Part shown: piece by piece, positions 45,448 to 57,395 of the stretch
How the letters are laid out: each line of letters opens with the position of its first letter
How positions within the stretch are numbered: the stretch's first letter is position 1
Assembly (NCBI GenBank): GCA_028455995.1
Contig: JABELC010000002.1
Coordinates: 3,224,001 to 3,288,000 of the forward strand
Direction: 5' to 3'
Source: Scleromitrula shiraiana
Taxonomy: Eukaryota > Ascomycota > Leotiomycetes > Helotiales > Sclerotiniaceae
Length of the DNA stretch: 64,000 nucleotides
Program-made: the position numbers and the translations under genes
The notes under the pieces: model-generated
The model's input: the letters and a program-made list of their open reading frames with translations, nothing else
Databases searched by the model: none
What the model was told of the DNA's origin: nothing

Positions 45448-47775
45448 CTAGAAATAGGCATCTGTAGCAGAGGCAGGAATACTAGCCTCATAATTCTTTA
45501 TGAACATTTCCTTTTCCTTTTCAGCTTCAGAATCATCCTCAGATGCCGTGGTTTCATTCTCCGATCCCCATTCATCTTCTCCCCTTTCTACTTCCTCTCC
45601 TTCGATATCTTCAAATTCTTCTTCTTCTTCTTCGTCCCAATCACCGATCGTTTTGATTGCATCACGAATAGAAATGTCCCCTTCACCACTTGCAGCAGTG
45701 CTTCGCTTAGTCGAAGCTGCCTTCTTCTCGGTCTTTGATGAATCTGAAGGTCTACTGTTCTTTGGCCCCATCATCATTCCATACATTTGCCCTTTATCAT
45801 TTCTGCGTCTCCTATATTTCTTTCTCTTTGACCTGGTATCCAATCTTCTAACACCTTTGCCACTTACTCCACTGATGACACCTTTCTCTCTTAATTCTGC
45901 AACTTCTTCGTCTGTCAACCTCATATCTGGAACAGGTACATGCACTTTCTTCCCTTTCTTGTCTGGTACAAAATCGGGTATGCTTAAAGCGATATTAAAG
46001 GCGTTTGGAGGTAATGTTTTACCGCCGCGAATGGCAATAAGTTTGGTTTTCATGATGGCACGAATCTTTGCTATCGTTCCGTTGTTATAATATCCATCAG
46101 ACTTTCCATCAAATTCTTTAGCCATAGGAGCATTTTCGATTAGTGGAAGAAGAAGAGAATCTGTTATGTCACATATCTGCCAGACTTTGCCATCAAGGGT
46201 GAGAGATTCTCCATCAAAGAGATGTGAAGGTACATTGGGCATGCCATATACCTGGTTTTTCGTATATTGGCTCCGTACATCCTTCCATCCTCCCTCAGGA
46301 GCACGTTCATCTTCATCGTAGAGTTTGAAAAAGAGGGTTTGGTAAATACGGTATTGTGGGTCTTTGCGAGGATCGACTCCATATCTAATGACAGCATCAC
46401 GCCAGGGACCAGAACGGAATTGATAACCAACATATGAGAGGGCTGGCTTCATCAGATATACTCCTGGTTCATTGGCAACACGATTTCCTAATGCTCGACG
46501 AGTCCAAATTGGACGTTCGTCCATTGCCCGTTGAAGTGCGACAACAAAATCTCGAAGTACAGGATCACCTGCTACCGCGTGCGGTGGGCGTGTAGGAACC
46601 TCGGGTTCGTCGTTGTGAATGTAATATGTTTCGAGTTTAGGCATCTTAGAACGATTAATGACCTTTGTTTCTCCCGTTTCTGCATTTATCTCCGTAGTAA
46701 TTAGAGAATTCTGTCGATATGCCCAGTTGAATGGTAAGGGGTGATGTGTATATGTTGGTGGAGGCACAATTTCTTCGTTCGGTTTCCAGCCCTTGGAAGT
46801 ACCTAATCTAAAATCCCGTATTTTGCCCCCTGAAAAGTATGAGAACATGTTTTGCTCAGCTAAAGGTGGGAAGACTTACAATTTCCAGAAAATATCGTCT
46901 CTTCAAAATGAGACATAAACGGCGCAGAGGAAGTAGATTGATGATAGTCCGAAAGTCCTGGCGGATGTTAATATTGTCAAAGAAGTGTTTTCGGGAAAAT
47001 TCCTACCTCTATAACGATGGCTCTGCTCAATTGGCCCTACAACTTCAACATTATACTTATCGACATTATCTCGTAACTTTCTCAGAATACTCGCGGGCTT
47101 ATCAATTCTCGAGTGCGACTGAATGGTATTTGATAAGTCCTGATCATTTGTAGCCACCGGCATGGATCGCCCATCATCGGTATAAGGATCTTGAGATCCA
47201 CGCTTTCGTTTTCTTCCTGTTCTTTTTGGTACGGTGATCTTAAGAAGAACATTATTGGTGATACTATTGTAGGACAATATCGGTATACATGTAGGATCAC
47301 GAACTCGGAGATAAAGTGGTAAACATTCATCCTCTGTGCCCTCAAGAATCTAAAAGCAAAGTTAGTCAACATTTCACATAAGCAGTATAGCTGTAGTATA
47401 TATGGACGCAATAACGTCTACAAACTTCAAGCACAGAACATTGGAAATAACAGATAATAGACAAAAATCACGAGGCCGAACCAAATTCATCTGAAACGAT
47501 CTGCATATGGGAAGGGGTATTAAGCATACCTTGCTCCAATCTGGTGCTCGACCAAAAGTTTTGATACCATTGTCAAGATTCTGTATAATTAATGGATGCT
47601 CAACTGCAACCACCTCCCTTGATGGAATTGTGTATCTCGGTGCAGAAGTTTCTTCTTCATAATCATCACCCTCGATATTTTCATCATTCTCTTCCTCTAA
47701 TTCCGCCTCGTCATCGATTTCCTCTCCTCCGTCCATATAATCCACATCATCCATATCTTCGTCGTGTCCCTCCAT
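45448..47775 (-). CDS. TFC1: TFIIIC subunit, Tfc1/tau95 type
   Basis: Subunit of the Pol III factor TFIIIC that binds the A-box side of tRNA promoters, nuclear. Exons by eye: 47530-47775, 47007-47349, 46880-46957, 45448-46829, giving 682 residues. The N-terminus is very acidic (MEGHDEDMDDVD) then enters the tau95 dimerisation region (YTIPSREVVAVEHP, FGRAPDWSK, ILEGTEDECLPLYLRV, RDPTCIP). A Lys/Arg-rich stretch (KRTGRKRKRG) is a likely NLS. The later DNA-binding region has WTRRALGNRV, KPALSYVGYQFRSGPWRD and GVDPRKDP; the C-terminus is basic (RSKRKKYRRRRN) then acidic. The last acceptor could alternatively be the AG near 46865, adding eleven residues; I prefer the TTTTCAG site. Confidence 0.9.
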
Positions 47776-49681
47776 GGTTCGGATAGATGTTGGGAGTGAG
47801 TAAGATCGTCAAGATTAGGTAACGTGATGAAACAATTTTCTATGTTTTTCTTTGGTTTTAGATCTCGGACACCAATATATACGATGAAGTAGCTCTTGGT
47901 ATTTTTTGTGATGAACCTTAATCCAACCTTTGAAAGCTTCGAGGTTCGATATCTAGGTAGTTATCGATGAATTTTGAAGATTCTGTGTTGATAAGTACTA
48001 CTCGTATAGTATGTATTTCCAGTTGAATATCAAAAGTGACCTTATAACCTCAAAAGATAAAAAAGATACTCGACCGTAACGGTATGTACTAATAATTCCA
48101 TAATTCTATAGGGCATAAAATTGAAGTTTTTTAAATATGTAAATATGTAAATATGTAAATATGTAAATAATAATTCTTATTTTTATATTCACTAATCATA
48201 AAATATCCAAGTCTCTCGAGTTTGACGATTTTAATAAGAGATTTTAAAGGATCGTCCTGTGGAACCTTCCGACTTGAAATTCCCAAGCCTTTTTTTTCCC
48301 TCTGGGCTTGTAGCTGAAGTTCAAACTTGTTCTAAGGTTGATGTCCTGTCCCGGTCGCTATAACCCTGAAGTAAATAAAAAAACAAATTTTGGCCTTAGG
48401 CATATGTAAGTTTATTATATAATCTCTGGTCACGAGGGCTTTCAAGCTAATTAATAAATCATAGTGGAGTAGAGGGGATAGAGGGACCACTCATTGTCTT
48501 GCCTTGTCTTTGGCTCTTTGGCTCTTTTGCCTTTACCTTTTTTTGCCTTTACCTTTGCCTTTACCTTTGCCTTTGCCCTGTCTGTCTATCTGTACCTGTT
48601 GAAGAAGAAGAAGAAGAAGAAGAAGAAGAAGAAGAAGAAGCTGTTGTGTTGTGTGTATGTATGTGTGTTGTGTTCTCACTGTAAACTATGACTTAAATCA
48701 CATAAAAAAACAATTGATATTTAAATTAAAAACAATTAAAATTCTTTCTTCAATTAATAAAATCTAATGCGTACTGTAATAATAATAAGAATAATAAACT
48801 CTATTGACATCTTTTACAAAATTCAATCAATATACTTTGACATTTGAAAAGTACTACTACTCATCAATTTATTATTCCATTTTCATCATCATTTCAATTT
48901 GGTCATTAGGTCGCTAGGTCATAGGAAAGCGCCAAACGCGTTGGCTTCATTTGGGTTCATTTGGCTTCATCAATTCAAGAGCTACTTATTCAGGCATAGA
49001 AGACCCTATTCACCGCCCAAAATAACATAACTCCTCGACCTACTTGGAAAACCGCTGCCCCATATAATCGACCATTCTGGGACCATTTTATTTTCCCTTC
49101 GTTATCATTGTTGGATTGTTTGTGTGTTAATATCCTCTCAATCTTTCTCTTTTCTACCTTTCTATCTTTTGGAATCCCCCACTGACTTCATAGAGCTCGT
49201 CGTTTGTGCGCAACAAATCGATAATTCACATCACCCACCCCTCTTAGGTTTTCGATGATATAACCTTCAACGGATGATTTAGATAGCATTGGCGCAATCT
49301 TTCATACTGCCTTTACTTCTTTACCAACATTGCTGTATCGACTTACTTGGAGACTTCAGCATACATTAGAAGGAGAACATCGAGGATCCACAATTTCTGT
49401 TATTTTGTGTAGCAACGAATTATTGCAGTGAATCAACATCATTGTATTATCTATCAATAATTGACGAAACGGAGTTGGGTTTATTCTATCGGTTGTTTCG
49501 ATTGCAGTATTCATAGCCTCATCTGGATTTCCATTCACATCATAGAAAACGAGAAACGCGCCACCAATCATCTCACAAAGTGGTGAACAAGAAGAACAAA
49601 TAATTCAAAAATCCGTGCGAATCGAAATACCAACCAAACAGGGAAAATAGCTCCAGGATTTCTACATAGTAACTCTTCACG
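47776..49681. other. Divergent intergenic region TFC1/RTS1
   Basis: About 1.9 kb between divergent starts. Contains a TAAATATG tandem tract at 48133-48172, CCTTT repeats at 48525-48580, an (AAG)n tract at 48601-48640 and the long leader of RTS1. No gene recognised. Confidence 0.55.
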
Positions 49682-51935
49682 ATGAAAGGCTTCAGACAGA
49701 GGGTTGTAAGTCACATCTATACTCCATATCTCCTACATCTTCCTATATAACATTCGTAGTATATCAAAAAGCAATCATCTGCTAACCCCTTCAGCATGAG
49801 CAGCTCTCGCGCACAAAAGACCCGAACAAATCAAAATCTAAGAATAAGGAATCGAAAGACGGCACATCTTCACCTTCACAATCCAATTCACGAGATGCGG
49901 CACAATCACCTGCGGTAACACCATCATCTTCGAGTACAGCACTTAATGATTTGCGAAATAAACCACTTCCACCAAACGATGGTACATCATCAAGTTCAGC
50001 TGGATCTGCCGCGCAACCACCATCAAATCCAGCTCTCAACACAATGATAGCTCCGGATCGTTTCAATACTGGAGGAGGATCACCAAGTCCTGGGACACCG
50101 AATCGTCATGGGGCACTTCCTCCAAGTGTTGTCATCAGCCCAAGCGCACCAGTAAGTTTTATATGCCAAGATTATATTTTCGTTTTTAACATCTCACTTT
50201 TAGCATATCCCTCCACCAGGTGCTGCGGAAACAATGCCCCACGATCTTGCACCTCCCAAGGCTGGCCAGAAGGGACTCATGTTTGTTGGGTTACAAACAA
50301 CACCAAAAGATGTACCAGAAGGTATTAGAACACCGAAAAGACAACACTCCTCAAGATTCGATATTTCCCCTCTTCGTGAACTAGAAAAATTACCAGGCTT
50401 TCATGAGGTTCCACCCGGACGCCGCCAAGACCTCTTCATGCAGAAGATTGATCAATGCAATGTCATCTTTGATTTCAATGATGCGAGTGGGGATATGAAG
50501 TCAAAGGAGATTAAAAGATTAGCTTTGCATGAACTTCTGGATTATGTGGCTAATAACAGACAAGTCATAACGGAGGCTATGTATCCAAAGGTTGTCGAGA
50601 TGTTCAGCAAGAATCTTTTTAGGCCAATACCTCCTCCGATGAATCCCCAAGGTGAGGCATTTGATCCCGAGGAGGATGAGCCGGTTCTCGAAGTTGCATG
50701 GCCACATATCCAAGTTGTGTACGAGTTCTTTCTACGATTTATTGAGAGTCAAGATTTCAATACCAACATTGCAAAGGCGTACATAGATCATAGTTTCGTC
50801 TTGCAATTACTCGAGCTCTTTGACTCCGAAGATCCACGAGAGCGAGACTTCTTAAAGACAACCCTTCACAGAATTTATGGAAAATTCTTGAATTTGCGCT
50901 CGTACATCCGAAGATCTATCAACAATGTATTCTTCCAATTCGTTTACGAAACCGAGCGATTCAACGGAATTGCCGAGTTGTTGGAGATTCTTGGATCCAT
51001 TATCAATGGTTTCGCTCTGCCATTGAAGGAAGAGCATAAGTTATTCTTGACAAGAGTTTTGATACCATTACATAAAGTTAAAAGCCTGAGCATGTATCAT
51101 CCCCAACTCGCTTACTGTATCGTTCAATTCTTGGAGAAGGACGCCGCATTAACAGAAGAGGTATGTAAAATATTGTACGAACTTGTGTTCAACTTACTAA
51201 CTATCTAGGTTGTTCTTGGATTACTCCGTTATTGGCCAAAGGTGAACAGTACTAAAGAAGTCATGTTCCTCAACGAAGTCGAAGATATTTTCGAGGTTAT
51301 GGATCCAGCGGAATTTGCCAAAGTTCAAGAGCCCCTTTTCCATCAGTTGGCAAAGTCAGTTGCAAGCCCACATTTCCAGGTGGCAGAACGTGCTCTATAT
51401 TTCTGGAACAACGAATACTTCTGCAATCTGGTCAGCGATAATGTTGAGATAATTTTACCAATTATGTTTGCTCCTCTATACGAGAATTCAAAGGGACATT
51501 GGAACAGGTGAGTCATTATTTGCTTGTATGAAGAAGTATTACTTACTATTTGGCTGCAGAACTATCCATGGCATGGTTTATAATGCAATGAAACTCTTTA
51601 TGGAAATCAACCCTCAACTTTTCGATGATTGTTCGCATGATTACACAGAACATCAAAATAACGCTGAAGCAAGAGAGCAAGCCCGTGAAAATAAATGGAA
51701 AGCTCTAGCAGAGCAAGCAGGAAGGGTAAAAACCAATGGATCTGTTTTACCTACAGGACCAGCTTCTCCATCTCGAAGTAAAGGAACGCCATTACGAGCA
51801 GATGATGTGGACCCAATTACAGAGGACAATTCAAAGAGGCTGGATTCATTAAAACTTCAAGATGGCGAGCGGAGAGATCGTAGGCCCACGCACGATCGGC
51901 AAAATTCGGTAGGGTCTTCCAGAAGCCAGCGATGA
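49682..51935 (+). CDS. RTS1: PP2A regulatory subunit B56 family
   Basis: B' regulatory subunit that steers protein phosphatase 2A in stress response, septins and cell cycle. Exons by eye: 49682-49705, 49795-50151, 50204-51160, 51209-51507, 51560-51935, giving 670 residues. Exon 1 is only eight codons (MKGFRQRV), typical for this family. Residues 9 to about 170 are Ser/Pro-rich and disordered. The B56 core starts near 190 (LEKLPGFHEVPPGRRQDLFMQKIDQCNVIFDF) and has AWPHIQVVYEFFLRFIES, SYIRRSINNVFFQFVYE, HPQLAYCIVQFLEKD, LLRYWPKVNSTKEVMFLNE and ALYFWNNE in order. The C-terminal tail is charged (RENKWKALAEQA). Frames and splice sites are all intact. Confidence 0.95.
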
Positions 51936-53580
51936 TTACCGTTAGCTTTGTGCCACTTTGTTTCTCTTTTCAGGGTGTCCCCGTGGGTGTGGAGGCTGTC
52001 ATCTGTCATTATCTGCATTTGGAATTATCGACTCGCGTATACACACACATTGTTTCCGCTACCCCTCGCCTTCGTGGTTTGTGTTCGTTCGTTGCTTTCT
52101 AGCATGTTTGTTCATTATGCTATGCTACAGCTACATTTGGGCACATGATTGACAAACATATAAAATCAGAACGAATCATTCGATGCGCAACGGACTAGGA
52201 ACAATAGTGCGGAATCGACAATGGCTGTTGTGGGGTTGGCTTCTTCGTCTGGACATCCTATACCGGTTGATGATTCTTTTGTCGACGAGCAAGCTAGTCA
52301 TATTTCCTGATGCGGATTCACGGAATGCACGCTCACACAAATATAACGTGCATGGATGCAATGGACACGGAAGAGAAGAAATTAAGCGATTGTTTTTTTA
52401 ATTAGGATTTGGGAGTGCGAAAAGTAGATGGTTGGCTGGGTGGATGGGAATGGAATGGATGGATGGAATTGGTATGATAGTATGATAGGTCTTCTTCTTT
52501 CTTGATAGGTTGGTTGGTTGATTAGTTGATTGAGGAGGTATGGTGGAGACAAATGGGAAATGGGAAGTGAGGATTGTGGGCTATTAAGTAGATGTATTGT
52601 GTTTATCGTTGTCATACTGATACTGATACTGATACTGATGTTGATTGGTTGGTGCATTGGGAATTTGGGAGTTGGGTTCGTTGTTATTGTTGTTGTTGTT
52701 GTAAACGTTGGAACCCTTACTTACTTACTTACTTACTATTATGCAACAACTATGCAATCGGAATATGAAAATGATGACGTTACTCTTTTTTATCTCTACC
52801 TTCTCACTGGTTGCTTTTTGTTTGTGCCTTGTTTTGATAACGCGTTACTGGATTGGATGGATTGAATGGATTGGATTGGATTGGATGAATGAGCAATGCT
52901 TAGCAATGTGAAGATATCATATCATCATATAAGTAAACAAGAAGATGGTGAAGAAGAGTGTGTATTCAATATACATACCCTATCCTTCCATTCGCGCTAT
53001 TCCATTCCATTCTCACAGTAGTTGGTCGATATCGAGATGTCATGGATTCTCAATGTATAGTTTTGATCTCTAATTGAATTAGGTATATGATATCATATAA
53101 TATAATACGGTGCAATGAAGCTAGCTTAGGTATTATAATATTATATTTCTCTTCTCTTCTCTTCTCTTCTCTTTTCTTCTCTTCTCTTCTCTTCTCTTCT
53201 CGCTTGACTCCTTTTCCTTTCTCTTTCTTCCTCTCTCTTTCTCTCTATGGTGTATGCGTGCTTCACAAAGATGTGTGCATTATATAGGTGGGCGAGCTTT
53301 CTGTTTGCTCTCTTCTATCTCTCTTCTGAACCGATTCCTTTCCGTTCTTCCCTTGAATTCCTATTTAGGGAGGAGATACCAATCCAATCCGGACCTATCC
53401 GATTCAATACGATCCGGCCCATGAATGCTAAGAATTTCCTTTCCTTGCCCTTTCTTTTCTTCTCCCAAACTCCTGTGTGCATTTCCCCTTGCCCAAAATA
53501 TATCCAAACTCCAAGCCTAACAAGAATTCTATATCACGAGCACCAAGGCCAAACCATAAACAAGCAGGTAAAACACCCCC
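51936..53580. other. Intergenic, pyrimidine and microsatellite rich
   Basis: 3' flank of RTS1 and of TLG1 (convergent). Holds TGGA and GTTG-type repeats near 52440-52530, GATACT repeats near 52616-52640, a TTAC tract near 52716-52738, TGGAT repeats near 52853-52890 and the (TCTTC)n tract. No gene recognised. Confidence 0.5.
53147..53201. repeat. (CTTCT)n polypyrimidine tract
   Basis: About eleven pentamer units, pure pyrimidine on the plus strand; mirror-symmetric stretches of this sort can form triplex DNA. Confidence 0.85.
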
Positions 53581-54455
53581 TTATAAAACCAAAACCAAAA
53601 TCAACAGAAGAATCAACACAAAAATCAAAACCCCAATACAACAACTACTAAGCCCATCCTCGTTCTCCCTAACCAGCCTATTCATCCTCTTCATGCCACC
53701 CTGCAGCCTCCCCCCCACCCTATCCGTCACCGTCTCCACATCCTGCAACATCCCCGTCTGCTCCTCCAATTCCCTGCCCATATCATCCGCTTGTTGCCGC
53801 AGATTCCCCACAGTGTGGAACACCGAGTCCAGCTGTTCGTCTTGGTCGCGCATCATTTGCATCTGTTGCTGATGTTCGAATTCGGTGGCATAGTCGGATC
53901 TTTCCTCTTCTTCTTGCGCTTCTATTCCTCCGTAGCTTTTTCCATTTCCGTTTCCGTTCCTATTACTTCCTCCTGCACCCCCGTAGCGATTCATAGTCTT
54001 CTCCAGTTCCTCCTTCATGTCCTCGACTTCCCCGCTGATTTCTTCGATCATGCGAACGCGTCGGCTTACTTCTTCGATTTGGAGCCCGTATTTGTAGGGG
54101 TCGGATTGGATGGCTTGGATGCTGTCGCGCAGGTCGGAGAGGTCGTCTGTTAGGAGGGAGAGGGAGGTTGTTAGGTCGGCGCGAGCGGAGAGAAGTTCCG
54201 GAGTAGGCGTGAGCGATTTGGTTAGGGAGTGGATTCGGAGGTAGGAGGTGAAGAGGGGGCGGGTGAGGGATAGTTGGTGGTGAACATCGCTGTGGGTTGG
54301 GTTAGTTGGATACTGTGGTGGGTGATGGATGGGTGAGGCGATTAAGAGGGGTGTTGATTCGAGGGGAGCTTAGAGATGCATGAATAAGTGAATGAAGTGT
54401 TAACATACGCTTGAACTTGAAGAAAAGGGTCATCTTCATTCGTAGAGGACATCAT
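53581..54455 (-). CDS. TLG1: t-SNARE of the syntaxin-6/Tlg1 type
   Basis: Target-membrane SNARE for endosome-to-Golgi traffic. Exons by eye: 54409-54455 and 53581-54289 (phase 2 intron), 251 residues. The N-terminal syntaxin-6-like domain begins NEDDPFLQVQADVHHQL and has DLSDLRDSIQAI and YGLQIEEVSRRV. A Gly/Asn/Ser-rich linker follows. The SNARE motif (about 168-225: MMRDQDEQLDSVFHTVGNLRQQADDM) carries the central Gln zero layer, and a C-terminal anchor of about 20 hydrophobic residues (LIFVLILLLILVLVL) ends the protein. Two adjacent ATG codons are possible starts; the first is used. Close homologues of this N-terminus argue for Tlg1 rather than Syn8 or Vam7. Confidence 0.9.
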
Positions 54456-57395
54456 CTTGAGAAATATCTCCGTATAGCTTATTCAACGTAGAGCCTTGCA
54501 CCAACCTGTCAACACAACCAACTGTAAGATAACTACGTGATATACTGTAGCTAAAGTGGCAGGGCTGAAACAGTTTAATTCCCAAGATCGCGGTTGAGTG
54601 TTGTATTGTGATTATGGGTAATTTGAGGCTGCGGCTCAATCCAATGAGGCTTAAGATTCGGATTAAGGCAACCTGCGTAAGCAGCAGGAAAAGGAAAATG
54701 TACGTAGAATTAAGGTAGGATGCACATGCATACATATAAGATTGTTATGCAGAATGATCTGATATGATATGCTGCGACGATCGGATTGGGGTGTGAGGTT
54801 GCGGATGATGATGATGCTCGAAGCTGGGATGGAGGATGTAGGATGTAGATACGATAAACGACAAGGCTGAAGATTGATTATGTTATCTTTAGACTACTCT
54901 GGCGTTAAATTTAATTCAATTCTTATTAATCCATCGCCAAAAGTTGTTTTCCGGTATTTGAGGCTCTATCTACTGTAGATATCAATCATAAGCACTATTG
55001 CAGTTAATAAATAACTGTTGGTTGAATTTTTTCAGCCTCTCGAGCAACTCTTTTAGTCTCGTTTCTACTCAACCGTTCTACAAAATCTCCTATTCTTATC
55101 TATAAAACTCAAGTTTCCCAACCTATTCATTCTGACTGGCAGTAAATCCGCGAAGAAGTCCTCATATTCTCCTGAATGAAGAGAACATATTGGACTTTCC
55201 ATCCATTCTTCTGATGGTATATACGGTGGCTAATCGGAGAGTACAGCTAGTGGCATTAGAACTATCCCGCTTATATTTTGCACCCACCTTTACAGCCCTG
55301 AAAGGAAATGATTACGATGTTGGTTGGGTATCAGCGTATTAGGTGTCGACGCCATGGAAGTACTAAACAGGCAAAAATTGAAGTCGAAGGATTTTTTATA
55401 CCATTTGGACTTGGTTAGTGATTGTAGAAGGGCTGAGGTCTAATGCATGCTACGCTGGTAAGCGCACGGCTCTTGAACTTTGGATTGGGTTGATCCACTA
55501 GTCAATCCCTGGAGTATGAGTTTAGTTTGCAGCTGGTAGGGCAGTTTACAGGGGCAAAGGAGGGGGGGTATTCACATGTCACCCATGATCCGCATCCTGC
55601 TCGCTGGGGGCGATAGGTATGTTAAGAAGGCAAAATATGGCTTGAATTTTCCATTCCATACATGACATTGGGAACATGGACTGAAATGAATCCATATGAA
55701 TAGTTCTGTCATTATTTGAGAAAAAAGTTGAATATTCCAATTCATTTCATGTGATATATCGAAATGTTTGTAGTAGCTAATATGTTTAGAAACTCGTTTC
55801 CAATTTTCTACATCCATAAAAATATATTGAAGATTTTTATGGTAACCAATTGAATGATATGTTTGATATATGCATTTGACGTTTTGCATTCTTCCAACGG
55901 ATAATTGCGTTGCTCTCCTTAGAACTACCCTTGTTGGATAACGTAGTGTGATACCATACCAACCATTTGAACAGCATCTATAATCTTTTTATCTTGAAGT
56001 TATCACTTCGAACAATACTCAAATCCCAACAAATGCAACAAATTCAAACCTTTTCAGTTTCTACATAATGTCTTCCAAATCCTCATTCAACATTTTCATG
56101 ATCCTCTCCCTTTCTCAGATTTATGCTCGAACTCACCTGAGCATACTCGTGCCATACTCATACCATACCCCTATTATACCCATAGCATATTTATTCTAAT
56201 CTCTAATTCCTCTCAGCTCGTATATTTTTTGACCAAAGATCTGCTGACAAAATATAACATAATAATTCCTGTCACAATCAATCCTATGACCAAAGAAGCA
56301 TAGGCAGAGTAACTTGGAGACGTTACCGGTATTGTAATTGATTCTTTCGTGTCGACCACAATTGCAACACATACGAAATAACGTGGCCTTCTCGCCCCCT
56401 CGCTTCTCGGGAGGTTTTTCTATCGGGTTATAGGGTACAGATAGTTACGCAGCTCTGAAATTCCCGCCACTTGATATCAAATTTTATTTCGCGGTTAATG
56501 CATTTCATATGGCGAGAAAGTTTCTCCGCCACATAGCTGGAGTTCTATCAACCAACCCAACTAAAAATACTGTACCTGGTCGGTAGTAGTCAGCTAGGAT
56601 TCCAGCCTCCTTTTACTGCCTAGCTCCTCTAGGTTCAAGAAGAAACGTGTAGTTGGATCACAGTCATCGAATTACAGCCACTACATAGGTACCTAAGTTA
56701 GATTCATGGATTGCATAAGTAGTCGGAGGTAGATATTGTTACTAAAAAAGCAAAATTCCGAGGTTATTCCAGCATTTACCTTTGCCTGCCCTCTCCAACA
56801 TCCTTCCTACCTATTTGACCTTGCTTTGCCCTCTCTGTGGCACCATCTTTTGGTATAAAAAAGAATAAGAAAAGAATACTGAGCCTTTTTTTTCATGTCA
56901 GACCACATTTACTGAAGGATTTCTTAGATGGTATGGCTTTTGAAGCATGATCACAAATAACAGATCATAATTCATACACTCTACCTTAGTGAATCATATT
57001 CTATCACCAGGTTCGATTTTGTTTGTACACAATCAAGAGTCATTCTATTCTTTTTCTTTTCTGACACCGCATATGCTATGCATGTTCTTCTGCAGCACCA
57101 CAAGTTTTCCCGAAATCTTTGTTTGTCAAAATCTTAATACCTCTATATCTACTTTATTCTTCACTCGGCGACGGGAGCTTCTCTCTCTTTTGAGATTAAG
57201 CCTATTGAAAGATCTATTGTAATCTCCATCTGGAGCTCACATATCATACATATTTTCCTCCGCGGGTTTTTTGCTTTCCTCTCAACTCAAACGGTTTGAT
57301 TTCTCATAAAAGCAAGAGGGAAGAATCTCATACGAGCTCACAGAACGAAAGCGAGCCTGAAGTTCCATTAGTTCACTTCATTACAGCGAAAAACA
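54456..57395. other. Divergent intergenic region TLG1/BCS1-like
   Basis: 2.9 kb with no gene I can support. Seen: poly-T/CT leader near 56880-56900 and a tRNA-like word at 55443-55512 (rejected below). Frames up to 105 residues here have no domain. Confidence 0.5.

Noticed and set aside
48494..48691. Small poly-Lys/Glu protein
   Set aside because: Microsatellite (AAG)n and CCTTT repeats only.
55443..55512. tRNA-like words (GCTACGCTGGTAAGCGCACGG… GGTTGATCC)
   Set aside because: The D-arm and T-arm resemblance is partial; there is no pairing acceptor stem and the TTCGA loop is absent. At best a decayed fragment.
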